Below are positions 1-6,296 of a DNA stretch of 32,200 nt, piece after piece. The position numbers and the translations under genes were made by a program. The stretch's first letter is position 1. Every line of letters begins with the position of its first letter. The notes beneath the pieces were generated by a model. That model had not been told where the DNA came from and did not search any database. It worked only from the letters and a program-made list of their open reading frames with translations. Source of the DNA: Treponema sp. (GTDB lineage Bacteria; Spirochaetota; Spirochaetia; Treponematales; Treponemataceae); the NCBI GenBank assembly GCA_024693045.1, contig JAILLQ010000048.1, positions 1-32,200 of the forward strand. Reading direction: 5' to 3'.

Positions 1-1
1 T

Positions 2-163
2 ATTTTATGGTCACTTGTTGTTGGAGTTGTAGTTGCAATTATTCTTGGACTAGTTGCCACAGATAACGAAAAGACAATGTATATTATTGTAATTGTTCTA
101 AGTATAATTGGAATTATTAGAGGTGTTGCTAGTTTAATTCAATGGATAATTCAACGACTGTAG
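2..163 (+). CDS. C-terminal end of a small membrane protein (cut by window edge)
   Basis: The first 53 codons in frame 2 are open and end at TAG 161-163; the start lies outside the window. The peptide is very hydrophobic, with two likely membrane helices separated by a short charged turn (ATDNEKT): an outer one rich in Val, Ile and Gly, and a second rich in Ile and Val. It ends with a basic IQRL tail. No family is recognisable from this fragment. It is followed by a long AT hairpin and a rho-independent terminator, which supports it as the real end of a transcribed gene. Confidence 0.6.
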   Translation: MLWSLVVGVVVAIILGLVATDNEKTMYIIVIVLSIIGIIRGVASLIQWIIQRL

Positions 164-173
164 GCTCTCAGGA

Positions 174-213
174 TAATCTATAATCAATAATATGAATTAT
201 TGATTATAGATTA
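174..213. repeat. Perfect 18-bp AT-rich inverted repeat
   Basis: Bases 174-191 and 196-213 are exact reverse complements around a 4-base loop (ATGA). The stem is almost all A and T, so it is a weaker hairpin than the GC terminator just after it. It lies 10 bases after the stop codon of the upstream gene. It could be an mRNA 3'-end structure or a palindromic insertion. Confidence 0.75.
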
Positions 214-215
214 AT

Positions 216-249
216 AAACCCGCTGTTCAAATCCAGCGGGTTTTATCTT
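216..249 (+). terminator. Rho-independent terminator
   Basis: A 10-bp perfect stem (AAACCCGCTG at 216-225 with CAGCGGGTTT at 234-243), an 8-base loop, and a T-rich tail. It ends the membrane-protein gene on the + strand. In reverse it also follows the relic aspS tail at 250-324, so it may have been the aspS terminator on that copy. Confidence 0.85.
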
Positions 250-324
250 TTAGTCTTTCTCCACATCATAACAATTGATATGCAAATCCTTAAGCTGCTG
301 CTTGTCAACAACTGACGGACACTC
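250..324 (-). pseudogene. aspS 3'-terminal relic, tail type B
   Basis: Read on the minus strand, this segment encodes the last 24 residues of an AspRS, starting at the conserved ECPSVVD and ending LHINCYDVEKD with a TAA stop. It is detached from the rest of the gene: a palindromic repeat starts right before its first codon (325-413). The same tail with small changes occurs at 2733-2786, just downstream of intact aspS, which itself uses a different tail (HITIHDAEA). This one cannot be translated as part of a full protein. Confidence 0.8.
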
Positions 325-413
325 GTACGTCTGGTCAAGGCACGCTCGCTTCGCTCGTCTTAAAGCCTTGACTCAGCCGTTTTTGAGGTGTCTGATTTCA
401 TCATACACCTCAA
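325..413. repeat. Two-hairpin repeat R1, copy 1
   Basis: This copy has stem 1 GGTCAAGGC/GCCTTGACT with a GC-rich loop containing CGCTTCGCTCG, then CAGCCG, then stem 2 TTTGAGGTGT/ACACCTCAAA. It sits exactly between the codons that are adjacent in intact aspS (Asp GAT and Glu GAG of the MD-ECPS region), so the insertion point can be read to the base. Other copies are at 516-596, 597-684 and 22926-23004. Stem 1 is constant; stem 2 changes on both arms between copies. Confidence 0.85.
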
Positions 414-446
414 ATCCATCGGCTCGCAGCACGCTATGTCGCCAAA

Positions 447-515
447 TTATTCTTTTTCAGTGCATTGAATGTGAATTTCATCAAGTTGACCCTGGTCAAC
501 CTCACTTGGACATTC
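447..515 (-). pseudogene. aspS 3'-terminal relic, tail type C
   Basis: The minus strand encodes ECPSEVDQGQLDEIHIQCTEKE and a TAA stop, a third version of the AspRS C-terminus. It differs from the intact gene's tail and from tail B. The end of tail C runs straight into a short match to the upstream aspS codons KNNLA (bases 440-453), so the join between relic pieces was made at the shared AAGAATAA. It is preceded in coding order by repeat R1 copy 2. Confidence 0.75.
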
Positions 516-596
516 GTACGTCTGGTCAAGGCACGCTTCGCTCAAGGCCTTGACTCAGCCGTTTTGCGGTTGTTTGCCTTTAGCATACAACCGCAA
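516..596. repeat. Two-hairpin repeat R1, copy 2
   Basis: Same order as copy 1: constant stem GGTCAAGGC/GCCTTGACT, spacer CAGCCG, then a second stem that here reads TTGCGGTTGT/ACAACCGCAA instead of TTTGAGGTGT/ACACCTCAAA. Both arms have changed together. It abuts copy 3, so this is a tandem pair inside the aspS relic. Confidence 0.85.
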
Positions 597-684
597 TACT
601 TACGGTCAAGGCACGCTCGCCTTCGCTCGCTTAAAGCCTTGACTCGTCCGTTTTTGAGGTGTCTGATTTCATCATACACCTCAA
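597..684. repeat. Two-hairpin repeat R1, copy 3
   Basis: Constant stem GGTCAAGGC/GCCTTGACT, spacer CGTCCG (one base off the usual CAGCCG), and second stem TTTGAGGTGT/ACACCTCAAA as in copy 1. Its far end meets the aspS relic at ATCCATTGG, exactly where copy 1 meets its flank. Translated from the aspS side, it ends the relic frame after about 17 extra residues. Confidence 0.85.
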
Positions 685-687
685 ATC

Positions 688-1144
688 CATTGGTGAAGCT
701 GCCAAATTATTCTTAGGGAATGCAATTACCTCGTGGATACTTTCTTCATGGCGCATCAACATAATCAAGCGGTCCAATCCAGGGGCGATTCCTCCGTGTG
801 GTGGGGCGCCGAACTTAAAGGCCTGTACTAAGAAACCAAAGGCTTTTTCGGCGCGTTCTTCGCTGTAACCTACGATTTTGAAGATTCTCTGCTGCAAGGC
901 TGGGTCGTTGATACGCATAGAACCTGAAGCGAGTTCGTAGCCGTTCAATACTAGGTCGTAAAGGTCGCCTTTTACAGCACCCGGGTCGCTTTCAAGAGTG
1001 TCCCAGTACTGTTTCTGTGGCAGGGTGAACATATGGTGTTCTGTTTCCCAGCTCTGAGTTTCTTCGTTGAATGCAAAATATGGGAAGTCGATAATCCATG
1101 CAAAGTGGAATTCATCGGCAGGATTGTAAAGGTTCAAGTCTTTT
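688..1144 (-). pseudogene. Truncated second copy of aspS 3' region (AspRS C-terminal catalytic part)
   Basis: The minus strand encodes the AspRS stretch from KDLNLYNPADEF to NNLAASPMD, including the class II motif 3 region (GGIAPGLDRL). It aligns without gaps to 2911-3367 of intact aspS at roughly 95% identity by eye. Most differences are synonymous; the few protein changes include QQRIFKIVGYSEER against QERIFEIVGYSRER. The match stops abruptly at about 1144, after the codons for KDL, and at 688 where repeat R1 copy 3 begins. There is no N-terminal domain and no native tail. A 168-residue frame with an ATG at 1137 remains open, but it lacks the anticodon-binding domain and motifs 1 and 2, so it cannot be a working synthetase. 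Confidence 0.9.
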
Positions 1145-1166
1145 CTATAATAAATGATTACTTTTA

Positions 1167-1301
1167 GGTGTTACCGTCGGTGGCTCCGCCACCTTACCCA
1201 GTTTTGCCTTGCAAAACTGGCGGGTCGGGCGTTCCGCGGCTTACCTACGGACGTTCTGCTAGCGCAGACTGCAGCCTTGCCGGTGGCAAGCCTGCACCAC
1301 T
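1167..1301. repeat. Multi-hairpin GC-rich repeat R3, copy 1
   Basis: About 120 bases are nearly identical to 2216-2332 in the same orientation. It starts GGTGTTACCG and ends GCACCACT. Inside are several short palindromes in series: GGTGGCTCCGCCACC, CAGTTTTG/CAAAACTG and TCTGCTAGCGCAGA. This copy has an extra nested hairpin, CTTGCCGGTGGCAAG, near its end. The two R3 copies bracket the three-gene cluster 1342-2120. It is much richer in GC than its surroundings. 1138-1341 holds no gene. Confidence 0.85.
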
Positions 1302-1341
1302 CCATGACCTAACACAAAATTCAGGAAAATGAAAAACAATT

Positions 1342-1620
1342 CTATTTTCTGTAAAACTCTTTTCCGCCAAAATCTTTCCAGGTCTTATACATATCGATGT
1401 AGTTTTCTTTTATAAATTTTTGAATGGTTGTGATTTCGGAATCTGTTAAATCGCCTCTTTTTTGCATAACAGAAGAACCATCTTCTCTTACAAAAAATTT
1501 TGCAGAATTCACTTCTGTCAATTTTCTATCACTTGCATGAACATGCATGGCTTCAACTATGCATTGAGAGGTAAAATACAAATAGTGATTTGCAATTTTA
1601 TCGCGAAAATATTTAGGCAT
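1342..1620 (-). CDS. DUF4160-like small protein, possible toxin-antitoxin component
   Basis: 92 residues. The pattern MPKYF...YLYFTSQ...AMHVHAS...KFFV..DGS, followed by a helix rich in Ile, Lys and Glu, and a closing W..FGGKEFY resembles the DUF4160 family, whose mark is a His-x-His in the first half. DUF4160 genes often pair with a small partner and have been suggested as toxin-antitoxin modules, but no activity can be read here. The ATG lies inside the end of the upstream gene (ATGCCTAA, 8-base overlap), so the two are probably translationally coupled. It is the last gene of a three-gene unit between R3 repeats. Confidence 0.65.
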   Translation of the reverse strand: MPKYFRDKIANHYLYFTSQCIVEAMHVHASDRKLTEVNSAKFFVREDGSSVMQKRGDLTDSEITTIQKFIKENYIDMYKTWKDFGGKEFYRK

Positions 1621-1858
1621 TGTGTCCCTCTAAGCTTAAAAACTGAAGGTTCTTTTTTGCCAACCCCAAAACGATATTTTGCTCAATAGAATCCATATTT
1701 GTTTCTATAATTTCACAATCTTTATTAATTACAATTGCACAATCTGGATGTTCAAGATTAAGAATACCAATAAAACCATCTTCTCTTGGTAAAAATGCAT
1801 ATCCTGAAACAATTAATTGAGCTTCGTTCTTAATCTTTTCAATATTAGATTTAAGCAT
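1613..1858 (-). CDS. Hypothetical protein, middle gene of three-gene cluster
   Basis: 81 residues with mixed alpha/beta character: MLKSNIEKIKNEAQL, then GYAFLPREDGFIGILNLEH, then a beta stretch (CAIVINKDCEIIET) and a C-terminal helix. There is no signal peptide or membrane helix. I do not recognise a family. It overlaps both neighbours by 8 bases (ATGCTTAA at the start, ATGCCTAA at the end), the tightest kind of coupling, so it probably acts with them. If this is a toxin-antitoxin unit, it or the 1851 gene would be the partner of the DUF4160-like protein. Confidence 0.65.
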   Translation of the reverse strand: MLKSNIEKIKNEAQLIVSGYAFLPREDGFIGILNLEHPDCAIVINKDCEIIETNMDSIEQNIVLGLAKKNLQFLSLEGHNA

Positions 1859-2120
1859 ATTGTATCTTCACCTCTTTAATAGGTTTCAAAAATGCTCTTT
1901 TATCCATAAAAAGCCCGTCAAGCACTGGCTGCAAATCAATATATTCTTCAATTTCCTCAGACTTATTTTTATATTTTGCCATAACCTCAATATAACCATT
2001 GTCCCATAACAGAACTTTTGTATATCGTTCCAAATTGTCACAAGTCCTGAATGTTAAAGTCTTTCCAGCAAAAGAGAATGTTGTGTATTTATCAAAACTA
2101 CTTAAAATCGCTGTTTCCAT
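1851..2120 (-). CDS. Hypothetical protein, first gene of cluster (weakly DUF2442-like)
   Basis: 89 residues from the ATG at 2120, chosen over the upstream in-frame ATGs because an AGAGG Shine-Dalgarno sits at the right distance. The second half, YIDLQPVLDGLFM...FLKPIKEVKIQYA, recalls DUF2442, whose domain has an aspartate-leucine-proline-like turn and a KxVxV ending, and which often neighbours DUF4160. The match is loose. The first half has a KYTTFSFAGKTLTFRT beta hairpin. It is cytoplasmic, with no export signal. Its last codon and stop overlap the next start. Confidence 0.6.
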   Translation of the reverse strand: METAILSSFDKYTTFSFAGKTLTFRTCDNLERYTKVLLWDNGYIEVMAKYKNKSEEIEEYIDLQPVLDGLFMDKRAFLKPIKEVKIQYA

Positions 2121-2156
2121 AAGTACCTCTTTTTTCAATGATTTTAACATGATTGT

Positions 2157-2190
2157 AAAAAAAAAGCGATGACTCATTCGGAATCATCGA
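2157..2190 (-). terminator. Terminator-like hairpin upstream of the three-gene cluster
   Basis: On the minus strand, a CGATGA/TCATCG stem with an 11-base interior is followed by nine T residues. It lies upstream of the ATG at 2120 and downstream of repeat R3 copy 2, and there is no gene ahead of it to terminate. It may be the surviving end of a lost gene, or a leader terminator that limits expression of the cluster. Confidence 0.6.
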
Positions 2191-2215
2191 CTTCATTATT
2201 AATGATTAACTTTCG

Positions 2216-2332
2216 GGTGTTACCGTCGGTGGCTCCGCCACCTTACCCAGTTTTGCCTTGCAAAACTGGCGGGTCGGGCGTTCCGCGGCTTACCTACGGA
2301 CGGTCTGCTTACGCAGACTGCTACGCACCACT
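2216..2332. repeat. Multi-hairpin GC-rich repeat R3, copy 2
   Basis: It matches copy 1 base for base over most of its length and starts and ends with the same GGTGTTACCG and GCACCACT. The late hairpin reads TCTGCTTACGCAGA instead of TCTGCTAGCGCAGA, so the loop changed while the stem stayed. The extra nested hairpin of copy 1 is absent. Its end cuts into the Rpn-type relic. Confidence 0.85.
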
Positions 2333-2337
2333 TAAAA

Positions 2338-2682
2338 TATTTTCAGACGAAAAGACTGAATGAAGACTACGAAGGTTCAAAAGAAAAAATTAAACATGTT
2401 GATGAAACCTTAAAGATGCTGTCTGTTTTGACTGGTGACGATTCATTTGAAAAGGTTTATAATGAAAGCAACTTTAGTAAAAAGGGAGGTGTAACCATGT
2501 GCGAAGTAGTTGATAAAATTATTAACAAAGGCCGTTTAGAAGGTCGTTTTGAAGGCAAACAAGAAGTCATCAGAAATCTTATTGAATCTAATGTAGGTAG
2601 TTTAGAGCAGATTGCTGCATGGGTAAAACTTCCTGTTGAAGAAGTTCAGAAGCTTGCAGAGAAGGTTCCAGTAAGAGAATAG
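2338..2682 (+). pseudogene. C-terminal relic of Rpn family nuclease/putative transposase
   Basis: An open frame encodes KYFQTKRLNEDYEGSKEK, then a helix, and a tail with GRLEGRFEGKQEVIRNLIES and a final regulatory-looking helix (LEQIAAWVKLPVEEVQKLAEKV). This is the usual C-terminus of Rpn / PD-(D/E)XK transposase-like proteins in spirochetes and clostridia. The N-terminal nuclease domain is missing; the reading frame runs backward into repeat R3. An ATG at 2416 could start an 88-residue product, and ATG 2497 has GGAGG ahead of it, so a tail-only peptide might be made. Confidence 0.75.
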
Positions 2683-2694
2683 GTTAATTACAAC

Positions 2695-2727
2695 AAAAAA
2701 GAGCTCGAAAAAATCGAGCTCTTTTTT
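2695..2727. terminator. Bidirectional terminator
   Basis: AAAAAAGAGCTCGA at 2695-2708 pairs with TCGAGCTCTTTTTT around five A residues. It gives a T run in both directions, serving the Rpn relic on + and aspS on -. The bases just beyond it (TTTTATCTTTTAGTC) are the same as those beyond the terminator at 216-243, although the stems are unrelated in sequence. Confidence 0.9.
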
Positions 2728-2732
2728 ATCTT

Positions 2733-2786
2733 TTAGTCTTTTTCTACATCATAGCAATTGATATGCAAATCTTTAAGCTGCTGCTC
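2733..2786 (-). pseudogene. aspS 3'-terminal relic, tail type B, downstream of intact aspS
   Basis: The minus strand encodes EQQLKDLHINCYDVEKD and TAA, the same tail as at 250-324. It lies after the stop of intact aspS (2838) and after a palindromic repeat, so it is not translated as part of AspRS. The arrangement means the gene now ends with one tail while the remnant of another sits between it and the terminator. Confidence 0.75.
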
Positions 2787-2836
2787 ATGTCGCACGCTTT
2801 CGCGTGCTTATCAAGTTTTGCAAGCAAAACTTGCAG
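2787..2836. repeat. Two-hairpin repeat R2, copy 1
   Basis: GCACGC tttc GCGTGC is followed by CAAGTTTTGC/GCAAAACTTG. The repeat begins one base after the aspS stop codon. The second copy at 22386-22434 has the same two hairpins, with changed bases on both arms of the second (CGAGTTTGC/GCAAACTCG), and lies in the opposite order relative to the + strand. Confidence 0.8.
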
Positions 2837-2837
2837 A

Positions 2838-4670
2838 TTATGCTTCTGCATCATGAATAGTAATGTGCAAATCATCCAATTGGCTCTGATCTACGACAGA
2901 AGGACACTCATCCATTGGTGAAGCTGCCAAATTATTCTTAGGGAATGCAATTACTTCGTGGATACTTTCTTCATGTCTCATCAACATAATCAGGCGGTCC
3001 AATCCTGGGGCGATTCCTCCGTGTGGTGGGGCGCCAAACTTAAAGGCCTGAACTAAGAAACCAAAGGCTTTTTCGGCGCGTTCGCGGCTGTAGCCTACAA
3101 TTTCAAAGATGCGTTCCTGCAAGGCTGGGTCGTTGATACGCATAGAACCAGAAGCGAGTTCGTAGCCGTTCAATACTAGGTCGTAAAGGTCGCCTTTTAC
3201 GGCTCCTGGGTCGCTTTCAAGAGTGTCCCAGTACTGTTTTTGTGGTAGGGTGAACATGTGGTGTTCTGTTTCCCAGCTCTGAGTTTCTTCGTTGAATGCA
3301 AAATATGGGAAGTCGATAATCCATGCAAAGTGGAATTCATCGGCAGGATTGTAAAGGTTCAAGTCTTTACCAAGCTGTTTGCGGACTGCACCAAGGGCTG
3401 TACAGGCAAGCTGCCAGTTTTCGTCACTTACGAACAAAAGAAGGTCATTCTTTTCTGCACCGAGTTTTGAGCAGATTTCTGCTTCTTTTCCGGCATAGAA
3501 CTTGCTGATTCCGCCTTCAAAAACACCTTCTGCATTAACTTTCATCCATGCCAGGCCCTTTGCCTTGTATGTTTTTGCAACGGCTTCAAGAGCTTCAACA
3601 TTCTTGCGGCTGTACTTGTCTGCAACGTTCTTTACAACCAAAGCCTTTAGGCCAGAGCGCTTGTGACGCTGAACATCGCGGCCGGCATTTGCAGCTCCAG
3701 CCTTAAATGCATTAAAGTCTGCCAAATCAGCCATAAAAGTTGCATCCTGCATTTTCATGTCAAAACGCAAATCAGGCTTGTCGCTTCCGTAAAGGTCAAA
3801 AGCGTCTTCCCAGGCGATGCGGTCAAACTTAGCTGGCAAATCGTAATTCAAAGTCTTTTTAAAGATATACTGCATCATTCCTTCTGTTGTAGAAAGAACT
3901 TCTTCGCGGTTTGTAAAGCTCATTTCCATATCAATCTGAGTGAACTCAGGCTGACGGTCACCGCGGGCATCTTCGTCACGGTAGCAGCGGGCAATCTGGA
4001 AGTACTTGTCAAAACCAGAAACCATCAAAAGCTGTTTATAAAGCTGTGGCGACTGTGGAAGTGAATAGAATTTTCCAGGGTGAACGCGGCTAGGAACAAG
4101 GTAGTCGCGGGCTCCTTCTGGAGTTGATTTTATGAAAGTAGGAGTTTCAATTTCCAAAAATCCCTTGCTTGTCAAATATTCGCGGGTAGCAAAAGTAACT
4201 GCCGAACGCAAAATGATATTCTGCTGCATTGGATCGCGGCGCAAATCCAGGTAGCGGTACTTAAGACGCAAATCTTCGTTTGGAAGAACGATTGTTCCGT
4301 CCTTCTGGCGTACTTCTTCAATACTAAAAGGAAGTTCCTGCGAAGTAGTAAAGATTTCAATGTCGCTGGCTTCAACTTCAATTTCACCAGTAGCCATTTC
4401 CTTGTTAATATCTTTTTCTGCTCGGGCAGCAACTACCCCTTCTACAGCGATACAATATTCAGATTTAAGTGAAGAAGCGATTTTCTTAACTTCTTCAGAA
4501 GCCTTATCGCCAACCATAACCTGTGTGATTCCGTAGCGGTCACGAAGACGAATAAATACAAGACCGCCCAAGTCACGGGTGCGGCTTACCCAACCATTTA
4601 ATACAACTTTTTTACCAACATCTGCGGCACGCAATTCGCCACAAGTTACAGTTCGTTTAGTGTTTTCCAT
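2838..4670 (-). CDS. aspS: Aspartate--tRNA ligase (AspRS)
   Basis: 610 residues, the normal length of a bacterial-type class II AspRS. It charges tRNA-Asp with aspartate using ATP in the cytoplasm. In order: an N-terminal OB-fold anticodon-binding domain (about 1-120, with GWVSRTRDLGGLVFIRLRDR), class II motif 1 (ETPTFIKSTPEGARDYLVPS), motif 2 (FQIARCYRDEDARGDRQPEF), the bacterial GAD-type insertion (about 290-420), and motif 3 (GGIAPGLDRLIMLM). An AAGG Shine-Dalgarno lies 7 bases before the ATG and a promoter at 4711-4739. The last 16 residues (QLDDLHITIHDAEA) differ from the remnant tails nearby. It is followed by repeat R2, a relic tail B and a terminator. A truncated second copy of its 3' region lies at 688-1144. 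Confidence 0.97.
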   Translation of the reverse strand: MENTKRTVTCGELRAADVGKKVVLNGWVSRTRDLGGLVFIRLRDRYGITQVMVGDKASEEVKKIASSLKSEYCIAVEGVVAARAEKDINKEMATGEIEVEASDIEIFTTSQELPFSIEEVRQKDGTIVLPNEDLRLKYRYLDLRRDPMQQNIILRSAVTFATREYLTSKGFLEIETPTFIKSTPEGARDYLVPSRVHPGKFYSLPQSPQLYKQLLMVSGFDKYFQIARCYRDEDARGDRQPEFTQIDMEMSFTNREEVLSTTEGMMQYIFKKTLNYDLPAKFDRIAWEDAFDLYGSDKPDLRFDMKMQDATFMADLADFNAFKAGAANAGRDVQRHKRSGLKALVVKNVADKYSRKNVEALEAVAKTYKAKGLAWMKVNAEGVFEGGISKFYAGKEAEICSKLGAEKNDLLLFVSDENWQLACTALGAVRKQLGKDLNLYNPADEFHFAWIIDFPYFAFNEETQSWETEHHMFTLPQKQYWDTLESDPGAVKGDLYDLVLNGYELASGSMRINDPALQERIFEIVGYSRERAEKAFGFLVQAFKFGAPPHGGIAPGLDRLIMLMRHEESIHEVIAFPKNNLAASPMDECPSVVDQSQLDDLHITIHDAEA

Positions 4671-4710
4671 TATTATACCTTAGCTCTATTTTAATAATTT
4701 CCCCCCTCAA

Positions 4711-4739
4711 TGTATAGAAGAAAGTAAAATTCTCCTCAA
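4711..4739 (-). promoter_or_regulatory. Promoter of aspS
   Basis: On the minus strand, TTGAGG (4739-4734) and TATACA (4716-4711) are separated by 17 bases. This gives a leader of about 35 bases before the aspS ATG. Confidence 0.6.
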
Positions 4740-4786
4740 GTTTCTATCATTGATAATTTTTCCCAATATATTATTTTTTTCATTTA

Positions 4787-4801
4787 TGCTATAATTAGAG
4801 A
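4787..4801 (+). promoter_or_regulatory. Extended -10 promoter, leaderless start
   Basis: TGCTATAAT has its hexamer at 4790-4795 and the ATG starts at 4802, six bases later. A transcript would begin at or next to the ATG. No clear -35 is present, which the extended TGn element would compensate for. Confidence 0.6.
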
Positions 4802-6286
4802 ATGAACGAAAAGAATGTAATCATCGTAGGTGCTGGTATTGCAGGTCTTGCAGCCGCCGTATACGCTCAAAAATCAGGATTCAAAGTAACAATTTTAGAA
4901 AAACACATAATTCCTGGCGGACTTTCAACTAGCTGGAGTAGAAAAGGCTATCTATTTGAAGGTGGTATGCATTGGCTCACTGGTTCTTCTGAAAAACTGA
5001 TGATTAACAAAGTCTGGAAAGAAGTAGGCGCCCTAAAAGAAAATAACCCTATTTTTTACAAAGATCCTGTTTACACTCTTATAAATGGTGATAAAAAAAT
5101 CTGTTTTTATAGAGACTTAGATAAACTAAAAGAAGAATTTCTTCGTCACGCTCCAGAAGATAAAAAAGCAATCAATCGCCTTTATAAAGACGCAAAGATT
5201 TTTTTACCTGTTCACATAGTAATTGACGACATTCGCGGTTTAAAATCAGATTCTCCAAAGCACCCTTCTTCAACAGAACTTTTAAAAATGGCTCCTGTTT
5301 TGACCCGTTATCTAGCTCTTAATAATATGAGCTACGAAGATTACATACAGCAGTTTAAAAACAAGGATTTGCAGCATCTTTTACGCTCAACAATCGGCGA
5401 ACGCTATAATGCACTTTCTTTTATTTATACAGTTGCTTCTTTTGCCAGTGGGGACTGCGGTTACCCTGAAGGTGGCTCATTACGAATGGCAAAAAATATG
5501 GCTGAAACATTCCAGGCTCTTGGAGGAGTAATTAAATACCATTCACCAGTAGAAAAAGTAGTTATCGAAAATGGAAAAACTAGTGGTGTTATTTCAAAAG
5601 GTGAATTCATAGCCGCTGACGCCGTAATCGTAACCCAGGACACAAGAAAAGCTATCGATACCCTCTTCCAGCCTGCCCTTGATGAAAAATGGGTACACAA
5701 AATGCGAAGAGTTATTGTAACAGAACAGAATATGTTTATTGGTCTTGGTGTAAAAGCTGACCTTTCAAAATACCCAAGGGGAATTGTTTTCCCTCTAGAA
5801 AAACCTTTTAAAGCTGGTGGCCTTGAATTCAAAGAGCTTAGAATCAACAACTATGCCCTTTACGACAAATATGCGCCAGAAGGCTGTTCTTCAGTAACAT
5901 GTCTTTTACTTGGAAAAAGCTACGATTACTGGAAAGCTCTTAAGGAAGACGGCAGCTACAAGCAGAAAAAACAGGAACTCGCAGAAGAATTTATTTCAAT
6001 ACTTTCTGAATTCATGCCAGAAATCAAGGACAATGTAGAAGTCTTTGATGTTGCAACTCCTGTTACATACGAACGCTACTGCGGTTCTTACGAAGGCAGT
6101 TGGATGTCTGTATGGGCTCCAAAAGATTCACAGTACTTCTTCCCTTCAAAAGCAGGAAGCGTAAAAGGTTTGTACTTTGCCGGACAACGAACTATGATGC
6201 CTGGAGGACTGCCTACAACAGTTTATGCTGGTCGAAAAGCTGTAGAATACCTTTGCCGAGACAACAAAACAATGATGCATAACTAA
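4802..6286 (+). CDS. Phytoene desaturase / retinol saturase-like FAD oxidoreductase
   Basis: 494 residues. An FAD-binding Rossmann motif is at the N-terminus (VIIVGAGIAGLAAAVYAQ, residues 7-24), followed by an acidic end to strand 2 (ILEKH) and PGG. The C-terminus has the matching FAD motif GLYFAGQRTMMPGGLPTTVYAG. This is the CrtI / carotene isomerase / retinol saturase architecture, also found in many gut bacteria with no carotenoid genes, so the substrate is unknown. There is no signal peptide. It is the first gene of a forward operon with a HAD phosphatase (10-base gap) and an M18 peptidase. Transcription probably starts at the ATG itself. Confidence 0.85.
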   Translation: MNEKNVIIVGAGIAGLAAAVYAQKSGFKVTILEKHIIPGGLSTSWSRKGYLFEGGMHWLTGSSEKLMINKVWKEVGALKENNPIFYKDPVYTLINGDKKICFYRDLDKLKEEFLRHAPEDKKAINRLYKDAKIFLPVHIVIDDIRGLKSDSPKHPSSTELLKMAPVLTRYLALNNMSYEDYIQQFKNKDLQHLLRSTIGERYNALSFIYTVASFASGDCGYPEGGSLRMAKNMAETFQALGGVIKYHSPVEKVVIENGKTSGVISKGEFIAADAVIVTQDTRKAIDTLFQPALDEKWVHKMRRVIVTEQNMFIGLGVKADLSKYPRGIVFPLEKPFKAGGLEFKELRINNYALYDKYAPEGCSSVTCLLLGKSYDYWKALKEDGSYKQKKQELAEEFISILSEFMPEIKDNVEVFDVATPVTYERYCGSYEGSWMSVWAPKDSQYFFPSKAGSVKGLYFAGQRTMMPGGLPTTVYAGRKAVEYLCRDNKTMMHN

Positions 6287-6296
6287 GAGGAATAAA

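Noticed and set aside
275..868. Open frames on the + strand across 275-868
   Set aside because: They run through R1 repeats and the antisense of the aspS relics; composition and boundaries follow the repeats, not a protein.
1167..2332. Integron attC sites as the explanation for R3 and the small-gene cassette
   Set aside because: Some Treponema carry integrons, but R3 lacks a convincing GTTRRRY / RYYYAAC pair at its ends, has several hairpins in series, and the genes between are a multi-gene unit. No integrase is in the window.
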